Shown in pieces: positions 16,223-26,121 of a DNA stretch of 64,000 bases. Made by a program: the position numbers and the translations under genes. The stretch is from Oceanospirillum linum (lineage in GTDB: Bacteria; Pseudomonadota; Gammaproteobacteria; Pseudomonadales; Halomonadaceae), in contig NZ_FXTS01000002.1 of NCBI RefSeq assembly GCF_900182785.1, positions 496,001-560,000 of the forward strand, given 5' to 3'. The notes under the pieces were generated by a model. It worked only from the letters and a program-made list of their open reading frames with translations, did no database searches and had not been told where the DNA came from. Each line of letters begins with the position of its first letter. Position 1 is the stretch's first letter.

Positions 16223-17552
16223 ACCAAGTCTTGTTAGTGATCCTATCGCACCTCTGCTTTTCAGAATGACCTTCCCTGTCATGGGGGGGATCATTTCGTT
16301 AATGCTGTTTAATCTGGTTGACGCCTATTTTATCGGTATGTTGGGAACGGACGCATTAGCGGCGGTTACTTTTACTTTCCCCGTCACTTTTACGCTGATT
16401 TCTTTGTCCATTGGTTTGGGGATAGGTACATCTGCTGTGGTGGGTCGGCTTCTGGGGGCGAACTCTCTGGATCTGGTTAAGCGTCGGACCACTGATGCCG
16501 CACTTTTAGCGATCGTCTTGTCACTGTTACTGACATTGGTTGGCTGGTTGACGCTGGAGCCTCTTTTTTTACTCCTGGGTGTGACGCCCGAACTTATGCC
16601 TTACATCAGAGACTATATGCAAATATGGTATCTGGGTACTTTATTTGTGGTTTTACCCCGGGCGATCAGTAGTGCATTGAGAGCGTCAGGAAACACCTTG
16701 ATTCCGGGCCTTGTTATGATTGGCTCGGCACTGCTTAACGGCATATTGGATCCTTTGCTGATTTTTGGCTGGGGGCCGATACCGGCTATGGGGGTTAAGG
16801 GTGCGGCTCTGGCAACGTTGATTTCATGGATGGTTCTGACGGTATGTATCTTTCTTTTACCTCAGGTGCGAAAGCAGTTGCTCAGTTTTGAGCGGCCTTC
16901 AACAGCTCAGGTTATTGAAAGTTGGTCTGTGATTGGAAAAATTGCTTTACCTGCAATTGTTTCCAGTATTCTGACGCCTGTCAGTACTGCAATCCTTATC
17001 CGGATTGTGGCCCAGTACGGAAATGATGCCGTTGCCAGTTTTGGTGTGGGTAGTCGTATTGAGGCGATCTCTCTGATTGTTGTTTTTGCCTTGTCAATGA
17101 CACTCCCTCCTTTTGTTAGCCAGAACCTGGGGGCAGAGAAAATAGAGCGTGTTTACCGTGGTGTGATGGGCTGCTTTATTTTTGCCATAGTCTGGCAGGC
17201 TTTCATTTGGGGTGTTCTTTTGATGGCACAAAACCCGCTGGTATCAGCATTTGCTGAACCAGAAAGTGATCTAGCCCGGAATTTGCATTGGTTTATCTGG
17301 CTGGTGCCCATGGGGCTTGGGTTTCAGGGGATAATTATTTTAGCGAACTCAACCATGAATGCTTTACACCGGCCGATGATAGCCCTTCGACTCAGTATTT
17401 TAAGGCTGTTTATATTTTATATTCCTATCTGTGCATTGGGTGCCTGGGTTTTTGGTCTGCTGGGGATTTTCGGTGGGGCTGTTGTGGCTAATGCCTTAAT
17501 GGCCTTTGTATCCTGGTGGACTGTTCGTGGGGCAATCCGGTCAATATCCTGA
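16212..17552 (+). CDS. MATE-family multidrug/sodium antiporter
   Basis: Inner-membrane exporter of 446 residues with about 12 hydrophobic segments in two similar halves. Typical MATE features are the N-terminal PLLFRMTFPVMGG and the repeated glycine- and proline-rich segments near 100-160 and 310-360. It starts at GTG 16212 inside the end of the cyclase gene. The frame is open and intact. Substrate and coupling ion (Na or H) cannot be read from the sequence. No terminator is obvious in the 132 bases before the PPK2 gene. Confidence 0.88.
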   Translation: MSVKPSLVSDPIAPLLFRMTFPVMGGIISLMLFNLVDAYFIGMLGTDALAAVTFTFPVTFTLISLSIGLGIGTSAVVGRLLGANSLDLVKRRTTDAALLAIVLSLLLTLVGWLTLEPLFLLLGVTPELMPYIRDYMQIWYLGTLFVVLPRAISSALRASGNTLIPGLVMIGSALLNGILDPLLIFGWGPIPAMGVKGAALATLISWMVLTVCIFLLPQVRKQLLSFERPSTAQVIESWSVIGKIALPAIVSSILTPVSTAILIRIVAQYGNDAVASFGVGSRIEAISLIVVFALSMTLPPFVSQNLGAEKIERVYRGVMGCFIFAIVWQAFIWGVLLMAQNPLVSAFAEPESDLARNLHWFIWLVPMGLGFQGIIILANSTMNALHRPMIALRLSILRLFIFYIPICALGAWVFGLLGIFGGAVVANALMAFVSWWTVRGAIRSIS

Positions 17553-17684
17553 ACTGGATCAATAAAATATGGATCTGTGCAACAAAGTGCCCAGCAGTAT
17601 TGAGATTTCAAAATCAGTGATGGATAGTAAGGACAGAGCCTAAGCAGTAGTTTAGATGCGTTTTAGCCAAATCAGGAGGGAATC

Positions 17685-18488
17685 ATGGCTGAAGAAAAGA
17701 TCGGCAATACTAAAAAACTGGATAAAAAGTTCTACGAGAAAGAGCTGGAACGGTTGCAGATTGAACTGGTTAAGTTGCAGGAATGGGTTCGGCACACCGG
17801 AATGAAGGTGGTGGTTATTTTCGAAGGCCGTGACGCAGCAGGGAAGGGGGGCAGTATTAAACGTATTACTGAAGCGCTGAACCCCCGTGTTTGTCGGGTT
17901 GCAGCACTTCCGGCCCCAACAGAGCGTGAAAAAACACAGTGGTATTTCCAGCGCTATGTTGAGCATTTACCCAGTGCCGGTGAGATTGTGTTGTTTGACC
18001 GGAGCTGGTACAACCGTGCCGGTGTTGAGCGGGTTATGGGTTTTTGCTCTGATGAGGAGTATCAGGAGTTTCTGCGCTCCTGCCCTGAATTTGAGCGCAT
18101 GTTGGTTCGTTCAGGGATTACTTTGATTAAGTATTGGTTTTCTGTTTCCGACGATGAACAGGAGCGACGCTTTAAAGATCGTATTAACCGTCCCCATAAA
18201 CGTTGGAAGCTTAGCCCTATGGACCTGCAGTCCCGCACACGCTGGGTTGAATATTCAAAAGCGAAAGATGCAATGTTCGTTCATACGGATATTCCCGAGG
18301 CTCCCTGGTATGTCGTTGATGGTGAAGTTAAAAAAAGGGCTCGCCTGAATGTGATCAGCCACCTGTTGAGCCTGGTTGAATATGAAGATTTAACGCCAGA
18401 GCCCATTGAGCTTCCTGAGCGTCAGGCTGATACCGGCTATGTACGGCCTCCATTGGATTCTATTAATTTTGTCCCGGATAAATACTAG
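17685..18488 (+). CDS. ppk2: polyphosphate kinase 2
   Basis: Transfers phosphate between polyphosphate and nucleoside diphosphates (GDP/ADP to GTP/ATP). The single-domain 267-residue length fits class I PPK2. The Walker A GRDAAGKGG is at 48-56, and a Walker B-like FDRSWYNRAGVE carries Asp105. The lid-region arginines (RFKDRINRPHKRWK) are also present. ATG 17685 has an AGGAGG site about 8 bases upstream. It stands between the MATE gene and ppnP in the same direction. Whether it prefers ADP or GDP cannot be decided here. Confidence 0.93.
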   Translation: MAEEKIGNTKKLDKKFYEKELERLQIELVKLQEWVRHTGMKVVVIFEGRDAAGKGGSIKRITEALNPRVCRVAALPAPTEREKTQWYFQRYVEHLPSAGEIVLFDRSWYNRAGVERVMGFCSDEEYQEFLRSCPEFERMLVRSGITLIKYWFSVSDDEQERRFKDRINRPHKRWKLSPMDLQSRTRWVEYSKAKDAMFVHTDIPEAPWYVVDGEVKKRARLNVISHLLSLVEYEDLTPEPIELPERQADTGYVRPPLDSINFVPDKY

Positions 18489-18587
18489 ACTCCGGGCATC
18501 ACCATTTAATAAAACAACCAAGGCAGCAACGGGCCGCTGTTGTCTGATATCCTGTGCCTGATTGCAGCCTTTTATTTGAGAGATGCT

Positions 18588-18869
18588 ATGTTAGATGTAA
18601 ATTCGTATTTTGATGATCAGGTTAAGTCTATCGCTCTGGTGAATCTGCAGGGGCAATTGACAGTGGGTGTGATGGATATCGGCGATTATACCTTTAGTAC
18701 AGGACAGCATGAGACCATGACGGTTGTTTCCGGAGCTTTGACGGTTAAGCTACCGGGAAGCAACGAGTGGATCACATATGCTTCTGGTGAGCGTTTTGAG
18801 GTTGCGGCGAATAACAGTTTTGACGTTAAGGTTGCAGAGCAGACGGCCTATCTCTGCCAATACCGTTAA
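18588..18869 (+). CDS. ppnP: pyrimidine/purine nucleoside phosphorylase
   Basis: A small cupin-fold protein of 93 residues, the usual length of PpnP (YaiE, UPF0345), which phosphorolyses a broad set of nucleosides. The family pattern DIGDYTFSTGQHETMTVVSG is visible in the middle, and the C-terminal AYLCQY closes the domain. ATG 18588 is chosen because the protein then matches family length. The upstream in-frame start would add 16 unrelated residues. A terminator follows at 18903-18926. Confidence 0.9.
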   Translation: MLDVNSYFDDQVKSIALVNLQGQLTVGVMDIGDYTFSTGQHETMTVVSGALTVKLPGSNEWITYASGERFEVAANNSFDVKVAEQTAYLCQYR

Positions 18870-18902
18870 TCAGTTTTGCTGTATATCCAGGCAACAACAC
18901 TG

Positions 18903-18926
18903 AAGCCCGCATTTTGCGGGCTTTTT
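18903..18926 (+). terminator. rho-independent terminator after ppnP
   Basis: AAGCCCGC (18903-18910) pairs with GCGGGCTT (18916-18923) around a 5-base loop and runs into a T run. It cleanly separates ppnP from the transglycosylase gene. Confidence 0.88.
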
Positions 18927-18981
18927 CTTGTCTGGTATTCAACGGGCAATTTTTTATTAGAGCGCGATAGAGGGGGGGATT

Positions 18982-20085
18982 ATGTTACGTCGTCGATTTA
19001 TTCAGGGTTGTCTGTCTGTGGGGGTGGGCGGTTTTATGGCGGTTCCCACCGTTTACGCACTTACATTTGAGTCATACAAAAAACAGCAGGCTGCAGCTTT
19101 TGATGATTATCAGGCCCGGTTCAGGGCGGCTCAACAGGTTTTTCAGCAAAGGGTTCTTCAGCGTTGGCAGCAGGCAAAGCTGACGCATCAGAACCGCTTT
19201 GTACATTATTCCAAGGATCTTAGTGTACGGTCTGAAATTGATTACCGGGCTGGCACCGTTACGCTTGAAGCTCAGGCTCCGACACCTGCAGCGGCGGGTA
19301 AAAAAATTAAAGAAGAATTAACTCAGTTATTACAGATGGATAGCCGGAAGGCTTACCGGGATGATGTGATTTTGCAGTTGGTGGATCAGGAGCAGGTTAA
19401 CCGGAATGCAGATAGTCTGGTTTCTGAACCTTTACTGGGTGATCTTTATGAAGGTCAGCAGGTTGAGGAGATTCTTCAGCCCGCTGAGAAAAGTATGGTT
19501 GAGGATCGGCAGCCGGTTGCTAAGGTGGTTATTCAGTTGCCGGAGGGAGCAACAGCCAGTAAAGCCAAACGTTATCAGCCCCTTGCAGAGAAGTATGCCG
19601 CCGAGCAGAGAGTGTCAGCAGCGCTGGTGATGGCGGTAATGCATACAGAGAGCTATTTCAATCCTATGGCCCGAAGCCATATTCCGGCGTTTGGCCTGAT
19701 GCAGATTGTGCCTGAAAGCGCAGGTCTGGATATTACCGAGTACCTGACAGGCAAGCAGCGCATGATGACCGCCGCTGAGCTGTATCAGCCTGCCACCAAT
19801 ATTCAGTCAGGCTCTGCTTACCTGCACCTGCTTTATTTCCGGTATCTTAAGCAGATTGAGGACCCTGTCAGTCGTCTGTATTGCACGATAGCCGCATACA
19901 ATACCGGAGCCGGTAACCTGGCCAGAAGTTTTGGCGGCTCAACGAAGGTGAGTCAGGCTGCTGCCAGTATCAATAACCTGCAGCCAGAACAGGTGTACCA
20001 GCACCTGATACATAATCTCCCCTACAGCGAAACCCGTGATTATCTGGAAAAAGTCACGTCAAAAATGGCCCTTTACCGAGCCTGA
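18982..20085 (+). CDS. MltC-like lytic murein transglycosylase
   Basis: Cleaves the peptidoglycan glycan strand in the periplasm to give anhydromuropeptides. The 367-residue protein has an N-terminal DUF3393-like region rich in Gln and aromatic residues (about 28-150). A C-terminal SLT domain (about 195-350) carries the catalytic glutamate in MHTESYFNP, GLMQIVP and AAYNTGAGN. Unlike MltC of enterobacteria, which is a lipoprotein, it begins with RRRFIQG and a hydrophobic stretch ending VYA, resembling a twin-arginine signal. The only early Cys (residue 10) is too close to the start for a lipobox. ATG 18982 follows a purine-rich GAGGGGGGG site. It converges on ppsR with a 37-base gap. Confidence 0.88.
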   Translation: MLRRRFIQGCLSVGVGGFMAVPTVYALTFESYKKQQAAAFDDYQARFRAAQQVFQQRVLQRWQQAKLTHQNRFVHYSKDLSVRSEIDYRAGTVTLEAQAPTPAAAGKKIKEELTQLLQMDSRKAYRDDVILQLVDQEQVNRNADSLVSEPLLGDLYEGQQVEEILQPAEKSMVEDRQPVAKVVIQLPEGATASKAKRYQPLAEKYAAEQRVSAALVMAVMHTESYFNPMARSHIPAFGLMQIVPESAGLDITEYLTGKQRMMTAAELYQPATNIQSGSAYLHLLYFRYLKQIEDPVSRLYCTIAAYNTGAGNLARSFGGSTKVSQAAASINNLQPEQVYQHLIHNLPYSETRDYLEKVTSKMALYRA

Positions 20086-20122
20086 CCGATATATTGAGAG
20101 ATTTTCCATCTGCCGGAAGCAC

Positions 20123-20950
20123 TTATTTGGGGGCCGCCCGACGTTCGATGCCGGCTTCATCCATCATACGTGTGGAGATCTCTTCTACTGAGAAGTGAGT
20201 GGAATTGATGTAGGGGATACCAAAACGCTGATAGAGCAGCTCCGCTTCATCAACTTCCATCTCACACTGGCGAAGTGATGCATATCGGCTATCTGGCTTA
20301 CGCTCATTGCGGATATTCGCCAGACGAACCGGGTCAATGGTCAGGCCAAACAGCTTGTGTTTGTAGTGACGAACCGCTTTGGGTAGCTCTCCGTATTCAA
20401 AATCATCATCAGTGAGAGGGTGGTTTGCCGCTCGGATTCCAAACTGTAACGCCATATACAGACAGGTTGGTGTTTTGCCGCAGCGGGATGGGCCCAAAAG
20501 AATAATATCGGCTTTATCGTAGTGTCGGGTGCGGCCGCCATCATCGTTATCGATGGCAAAATGCACTGAGTCGATGCGATCCTTATACACTTTATCATCT
20601 TCGCGGATAGAGTGAGATTTACCTACACTGTAGGAGGATGCTGAGCCCAACTCCTGTTCGAGAGGTGCAAGAAACGTTGAAAAAATGTCCAGTGTAAAGG
20701 CTTCAGCGGTTTCCAGTACAGACCGAACATCATCATTAACAATGGTATCGACGACTACAGGGCGGATACCCTCTTCTTTATGGACATTATTGATAAATTC
20801 CACTAAGCGGGCTGCTTTGTCTGTGGAGTCAATAAAGGGCTTAATCACATAGGTAAATTCTGTATGCTCAAACTGAGCCAGTAAACTTCTGCCCAGAGCC
20901 TCAACGGTAATCCCGGTGCCATCGGAAACAAAAAAGGCGGTGCGTTTCAT
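20123..20950 (-). CDS. ppsR: PEP synthase regulatory kinase/pyrophosphorylase
   Basis: Bifunctional ADP-dependent kinase and phosphate-dependent pyrophosphorylase that turns PEP synthase off and on by phosphorylating a Thr beside the catalytic His. The 275-residue protein starts with the family sequence TAFFVSDGTGITVE and has the P-loop GPSRCGKTPT in the middle. It is divergently transcribed from ppsA with a 94-base shared control region, the standard arrangement. The ATG is at 20948-20950, with only a weak ribosome site. Confidence 0.95.
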   Translation of the reverse strand: MKRTAFFVSDGTGITVEALGRSLLAQFEHTEFTYVIKPFIDSTDKAARLVEFINNVHKEEGIRPVVVDTIVNDDVRSVLETAEAFTLDIFSTFLAPLEQELGSASSYSVGKSHSIREDDKVYKDRIDSVHFAIDNDDGGRTRHYDKADIILLGPSRCGKTPTCLYMALQFGIRAANHPLTDDDFEYGELPKAVRHYKHKLFGLTIDPVRLANIRNERKPDSRYASLRQCEMEVDEAELLYQRFGIPYINSTHFSVEEISTRMMDEAGIERRAAPK

Positions 20951-21044
20951 AATTATTCGCCTGCAACTTCATGGTATCATTAGAAAACTATCGTTCCATT
21001 GTCGAAGAATTCATCTGAAAAGCAAGCTCAGGGGGAGATTTAAG

Positions 21045-23414
21045 TTGGACGCATACATCGCGTGGTTTGATCAGCTTGGCATGAATGATGTTGAGCATGT
21101 AGGTGGTAAAAACGCATCTCTGGGTGAGATGATCAGCAATCTGGCCGGAGCCGGTGTATCTGTACCTGGCGGCTTTGCAACAACGGCACAGGCCTATCGT
21201 GAATTTCTGAATTATGAAGGTCTGGCTGACCGTATCAATGCAGAGCTGGATAAGCTGGATGTTGATGATGTCAGTGCGCTCACCAAAACCGGTGCTGAGA
21301 TCCGTAACTGGATTATAGAAACACCCTTCCCACCAGCCCTTGAGGCGTCTCTGGAAGATGCTTACTCCAAGCTGCAAAATGGCAATGAAAATCTGAAAGT
21401 TGCTGTGCGCTCTTCTGCAACAGCTGAAGATTTGCCGGATGCATCCTTTGCCGGTCAGCAGGAAACCTTTCTAAATATTCAGGGCCTTGAGCACATTAAG
21501 ACTGCTGTGAAAGAGGTTTTTGCCTCCCTGTTTAATGACCGTGCTATCTCTTACCGGGTGCATCAGGGTTTTGACCACTCATTGGTCGCCCTGTCTGCCG
21601 GTATCCAGAAAATGGTACGTAGCGAAACCGGAGCCAGTGGTGTGATGTTTACACTGGATACAGAGTCGGGTTTCCGTGATGCGGCCTTTATTACCGCCTC
21701 ATACGGTCTGGGCGAGACAGTGGTTCAGGGTGCCGTTAACCCCGATGAGTTTTATGTTCATAAACCAACCCTTGAAGCGGGTCGTTTTGCCGTGTTGCGC
21801 CGTAATCTTGGCAGCAAAATGCTCAAAATGGTTTACGGTGAAGCGGCAGAAACCGGCAAGTCTGTTGAAACCGTTGAGGTCAGCCCGGAAGAGCGGCGTC
21901 AATTCTGCATCAGTGATGAAGAGGTTATGGCGTTAGCACGTCAGGCGGTCATCATTGAAGAACACTACGGTCGCCCGATGGATATCGAGTGGGCAAAAGA
22001 TGGCGATGATGGTCAGCTTTATATTGTTCAGGCGCGCCCGGAAACCGTTAAGAGCCGCTCCGATGCCAATGTAATGGAACGTTACCTGCTGAAAGAGCGT
22101 GGTGAAGTTCTGGTGGAAGGCCGCTCAATCGGTCAGCGGATCGGCTCCGGTGCGGTGCGCATTATTATGAGCCCGGATGAGATGGACAAAGTCCAGCCCG
22201 GCGATATTCTGGTGACAGATATGACAGACCCGGACTGGGAGCCTGTCATGAAACGCGCATCTGCGATTGTAACGAATCGTGGTGGCCGTACCTGTCATGC
22301 AGCGATTATCGCCCGTGAGCTGGGTATTCCTGCTGTTGTTGGTTGTGGGGATGCCACTGAGCAGCTTAAAGAGGGGCAGTCGGTCACGGTATCCTGTGCT
22401 GAAGGTGATACCGGGTTTATCTATGAAGGTGAGCTGGACTTCGAGCGGATGACCAACAATGTTGATTCTATGCCGGATATTCCGTTCAAAATCATGATGA
22501 ATGTCGGCAACCCGGATCGTGCGTTCAGTTTTGCCTCTCTGCCGAATGAAGGCATAGGTCTGGCACGGCTTGAGTTTATTATCAACCGTATGATTGGCGT
22601 GCACCCGAAAGCGCTGATGGATTTTGATACTCTGTCCCCGGAACTGCAGCGCAGTATATCCAAGCGCATCGCAGGTTATGCCTCTCCGGTGGATTTTTAT
22701 GTTGATAAGCTGGTTGAGGGGATTTCCACACTGGCCGCCGCTTTCTATCCTAAGAAAGTTATCGTGCGTCTGTCGGACTTTAAGTCCAATGAATACGGCA
22801 ATCTGATTGGCGGTAAGCTGTATGAACCTGCCGAAGAAAACCCGATGCTGGGTTTTCGTGGCGCATCCCGCTACATCTCTGAGTCCTTCCGCAGCTGTTT
22901 CGAGCTTGAGTGCCGGGCGCTGAAAAAAGTGCGTGATGAGATGGGATTGACCAATGTTGAGATCATGGTGCCTTTTGTCCGCACCCTGGGTGAAGCCCGT
23001 GAGGTGATTGATCTGTTGGCTGAAAATGGCCTGAAACGTGGTGAGAACGATCTGCGTGTGATCATGATGTGCGAGCTACCGGCTAATGCCATTCTGGCGG
23101 ATCAGTTCCTGGACTACTTCGATGGCTTCTCCATCGGCTCCAACGACCTGACCCAGTTAACGCTGGGGCTGGATCGAGATTCAGGGATTGTTGCTCACTT
23201 GTTTGATGAGCGTAACCCAGCGGTGAAAGCTCTATTGCACATGGCGATCAGCGCCTGCCGAAAAGCGGGGAAATATGTTGGTATCTGTGGACAGGGCCCA
23301 TCGGATCACCCGGATCTGGCCAAGTGGCTGATGGAAGAGGGGATCGACAGTGTTTCTCTGAACCCGGATGCTGTGCTGGAAACCTGGTTTATGCTGGCAG
23401 ATAAAGAGAGTTAA
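21045..23414 (+). CDS. ppsA: phosphoenolpyruvate synthase
   Basis: Makes PEP from pyruvate and ATP for gluconeogenesis. I place the start at TTG 21045: GGGGGAG lies 7 bases before it, and the protein then begins LDAYIAWFDQLGMND, matching family N-termini. The result is 789 residues, against about 790 for PpsA. Longer in-frame starts reach into the ppsR promoter. Domains are an N-terminal ATP-grasp region, the swivelling phosphohistidine domain with GGRTCHAAII carrying the catalytic His and the regulatory Thr, and the C-terminal PEP/pyruvate barrel. Regulation by PpsR is expected from the neighbouring gene. Confidence 0.95.
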   Translation: MDAYIAWFDQLGMNDVEHVGGKNASLGEMISNLAGAGVSVPGGFATTAQAYREFLNYEGLADRINAELDKLDVDDVSALTKTGAEIRNWIIETPFPPALEASLEDAYSKLQNGNENLKVAVRSSATAEDLPDASFAGQQETFLNIQGLEHIKTAVKEVFASLFNDRAISYRVHQGFDHSLVALSAGIQKMVRSETGASGVMFTLDTESGFRDAAFITASYGLGETVVQGAVNPDEFYVHKPTLEAGRFAVLRRNLGSKMLKMVYGEAAETGKSVETVEVSPEERRQFCISDEEVMALARQAVIIEEHYGRPMDIEWAKDGDDGQLYIVQARPETVKSRSDANVMERYLLKERGEVLVEGRSIGQRIGSGAVRIIMSPDEMDKVQPGDILVTDMTDPDWEPVMKRASAIVTNRGGRTCHAAIIARELGIPAVVGCGDATEQLKEGQSVTVSCAEGDTGFIYEGELDFERMTNNVDSMPDIPFKIMMNVGNPDRAFSFASLPNEGIGLARLEFIINRMIGVHPKALMDFDTLSPELQRSISKRIAGYASPVDFYVDKLVEGISTLAAAFYPKKVIVRLSDFKSNEYGNLIGGKLYEPAEENPMLGFRGASRYISESFRSCFELECRALKKVRDEMGLTNVEIMVPFVRTLGEAREVIDLLAENGLKRGENDLRVIMMCELPANAILADQFLDYFDGFSIGSNDLTQLTLGLDRDSGIVAHLFDERNPAVKALLHMAISACRKAGKYVGICGQGPSDHPDLAKWLMEEGIDSVSLNPDAVLETWFMLADKES

Positions 23415-23435
23415 ACTGCAACCGTAAATCGAGTG

Positions 23436-23479
23436 TATATTACCCGGCATAGGACTTTGTGCTTATGTCGGGTTATATA
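23436..23479 (+). terminator. long stem-loop after ppsA
   Basis: Bases 23436-23451 pair with 23464-23479 over 16 positions with one mismatch and one G-T wobble, loop 12. The right arm is AT-rich (TTATATATAT) but there is no pure T run. It begins 22 bases past the ppsA stop. Confidence 0.6.
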
Positions 23480-23657
23480 TATCTGTAAGTCATCTATTTT
23501 CACTATAGTTATCAGAAAGATAGAGTGAAACTCCAGCAGCAATAACCGCTTTATTTTCTGGACAATATCCACCGAAAAAAGTAATTTATACCTGCTCAGT
23601 CAAATATTGGCTGCTGGAATTTATTTTAACGTACAACAAAGATACAAGGACTTGTCC

Positions 23658-24137
23658 ATGAAAAAGCTTATTGCAGGCGCAATTCTTCTGACTTCTTCCT
23701 CTATGGCATTTGCAGCCGGTAACCACGGACCTGCCGGTTGTGGTTTGGGCTCTGAGGTTCTTTTCCCTGATGCTTCTAAGTGGCATGAGCATGTACTGGC
23801 CGCGACTACGAACGGTACTTCCGGTAACCAGACATTTGGTATGACATCCGGTACATTGGGTTGTGAAGATGCTAATGGCCCTCTTACAGATGGCCTGACT
23901 TTTATTGATAACAATATGGACCAATTGGCCGTTGATGCTGCTAAGGGTCAGGGCGAGTCTCTGGCTGCTCTGGCTGAGGTTATGGGTATTCAGGCTCAGG
24001 ACACTGTAGCGTTTAATAGTGCTGTACAGTCCAACTTTGACAGTATCTTTACTACTGAGGGTACTTCTGGTTCTGCTTTCGAAGCAATGAAAGCGGCCAT
24101 GGCAAAAGATGCTTCTCTGCAGAAGTATCTGGGCTAA
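23658..24137 (+). CDS. DUF3015 family periplasmic protein
   Basis: A secreted protein of 159 residues with unknown function. ATG 23658 is preceded by AAGGAC and gives a textbook signal peptide (MKKLIAGAILLTSSSMAFA). The mature part has two conserved cysteines (GCGLGSEV and LGCEDA), a Gly/Thr-rich segment resembling the DUF3015 family, and a helical C-terminal half. It is followed by a strong terminator and then by a DUF4105 gene. I recall the DUF3015/DUF4105 neighbourhood in other gammaproteobacteria, which suggests a shared envelope role. Confidence 0.8.
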   Translation: MKKLIAGAILLTSSSMAFAAGNHGPAGCGLGSEVLFPDASKWHEHVLAATTNGTSGNQTFGMTSGTLGCEDANGPLTDGLTFIDNNMDQLAVDAAKGQGESLAALAEVMGIQAQDTVAFNSAVQSNFDSIFTTEGTSGSAFEAMKAAMAKDASLQKYLG

Positions 24138-24163
24138 TTGACTGTTCTCAGTTGATCTATATA

Positions 24164-24187
24164 AAGCGCGCTTAGGCGCGCTTTTTT
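24164..24187 (+). terminator. rho-independent terminator after the DUF3015 gene
   Basis: AAGCGCGC (24164-24171) pairs with GCGCGCTT (24176-24183) around a 4-base loop and runs into a T run. It lies 27 bases after the stop. Confidence 0.9.
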
Positions 24188-24231
24188 ATTGTCTGAATAT
24201 TATTATGATTGGGTAAGGAGCGTTGTTTTTT

Positions 24232-26121
24232 ATGCGTCGGTCAGGTTTTTTTAGCCTTCTGGCATTTGTCATCCTGCCACTGAGCTTTCAGGTCAAGGCT
24301 GCAGATATGCCAGATAACAAGACATTGGACGCAATTGCTGAAAAAAAGCAATGGGCGCACCTTCTGCACTATCGCCGTCATCCCTATACCTTTCGTCATC
24401 TTAGCCAAAATGACACGGATGCTTTTTTTCTGGCCAAAAATGGAAAGAAGACTCTTAAGGCTGAGTTAAAAGCCGATGTTGCTGCATTTCTGAAAGATAA
24501 TATGCCGGATAACATGTCTGCCCAGTGTCGTTTCCCCGCCAGATATGCCTGGGTTAAGCAGCAGTTGCCTGATGTTGAGTTCAAGGAGCAGTCGTGTTCT
24601 GAGTTTGAACTATGGATGAATAAAATTGATGCCCATAAGCTTACACTGATATTTCCGGCTTCCCATATTAACTCTCCTTCATCGATGTACGGGCACACTC
24701 TGATCAGGATGGACAGAGAGGATGAATCCCGCAGTAAATTACTCTCCTATAGCGTCAACTTTGCGGCGAATGCAGATCCTACCGATAATGAGCTGGTTTT
24801 CAGCTATAAAGGTTTGACCGGCGGCTATCCCGGTGTTGTATCTGTCATGCCATATTATGAAAAAACCAATGAATATCAGCACATGGAGTACCGCGATATC
24901 TGGGAGTACCGGCTGAATCTGACGAAGTCCGAAGTGGATCAGTTTGTTCGGCACGTATGGGAAACGAAAGATACCTACTTTGATTACTATTTTTTTGATG
25001 AAAATTGCTCTTATCGCCTTCTGGCTCTTTTGGATGCCAGTTCAGAGCGGATCGATTTAACACAATATTTCACGTTCACCGCTATCCCGGTGGATACGAT
25101 CCGTGTTTTACAGGAAGCAAACCTGGTGCAAGAGACTCACTATCGTGCATCTGCGGCTTCCGGGCTGGAGTATAAGAGCAAGCAAACCGGCGACAGGGTT
25201 CTTAAGGTTGCCCGGGATCTTGTTGATACAGATACCGATGTCGAGCTTTTATTGGCAGGTCTTAATCAGCAGGAGCAGGTTAGGGCGCTGGAACTTGCCC
25301 ATGCGTACGCCCGCTATCTGGCGATTAAAAAGAAAAAAGACAATCCTGAACTTCGCAAACGAACAATTAAGCTGTTATCTGCCCGAGCTAAAAGACCGGT
25401 TAATGCCGGCTATGCAGAACCTCCGGCACCTGCGATTCGTGATGATGAAGGGCACCTCAGTTCAAGGCTTGCTTTATGGGGAGGGAACACATCAGGGGAT
25501 CAGGGGGATGCTGAGTTTATTGATCTTCGCCTTAGGCTGGCCTATCACAATATTATGGATCTTCCCGACGGTTATGTTCCTGGCTCGCAGATACAAATGG
25601 GTTTGCTCAATGTGCGGGCACAGGATGATGGCGATATTAAATTAAACCAGCTTATTTTGATCGATGTTCTGTCTCTCAGTCATCAGACCTATTTTCAGAG
25701 CCCGGTTGCCTGGGCTGTAACGACCGGATTTGAAAGACCTAATGGAGGGTAGGGCGACCTTTATGGCTACCTGAAAGTCGCTTTTGGTCGGGCTTATCTT
25801 ACTGATATCGGCCGCTTTTACGCTTTGGCTGAGGTTCAGTTGCTGACAGATAACCAGTTTGAAAAGGACCATCAGCTGAGTATTGGCCCAAGAGTCGGTT
25901 GGCTTTTGCAGTAAGGTAAATATCAGGCGCAGATTGAAGCTAATTTTCAGGAGCTTAGCTTAGGTGATCAAACCAGACGGCGCTCTTTGACTGCGGATCT
26001 GGGTTATAAGGTTGCGCCTAATTGGCAGCTTAGAATAAGTGCAAAGGGCGCTCAATCTGAGCATAACAGTATTCGTATTGATCAGTCTGAGGCCTCAGTC
26101 GGTATCAACTGGTACTATTAG
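24232..26121 (+). pseudogene. DUF4105 (Lnb N-terminal-like) envelope protein, interrupted by two in-frame stops
   Basis: The open part runs 24232-25752 (506 residues) with a signal peptide (ending VKA) and the DUF4105 periplasmic domain, including SSMYGHTLIRMD and DENCSYRLL. After the TAG at 25750-25752 the same frame continues as clear protein (GDLYGYLKVAFGRAY and onward) to a TAA at 25912-25914. It then runs on again to a final TAG at 26119-26121 after VGINWYY. There is no frameshift: the frame is kept for 630 codons. Each interrupting stop is one C-to-T change away from a Gln codon (CAG, CAA). I read this as a recently broken gene that once had a C-terminal beta-rich domain. A shortened functional protein or sequence error is possible. 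ATG 24232 is preferred over TTG 24223, which is too near AAGGAG. Confidence 0.78.

Noticed and set aside
20086..20122. Possible terminator between the MltC-like gene and ppsR
   Set aside because: The 37-base gap shows no convincing inverted repeat, so no terminator is annotated.
25103..25645. 180-codon plus-strand frame inside the DUF4105 gene
   Set aside because: It is shifted relative to the real frame and rich in residues typical of out-of-frame translation. The DUF4105 frame continues through this region.
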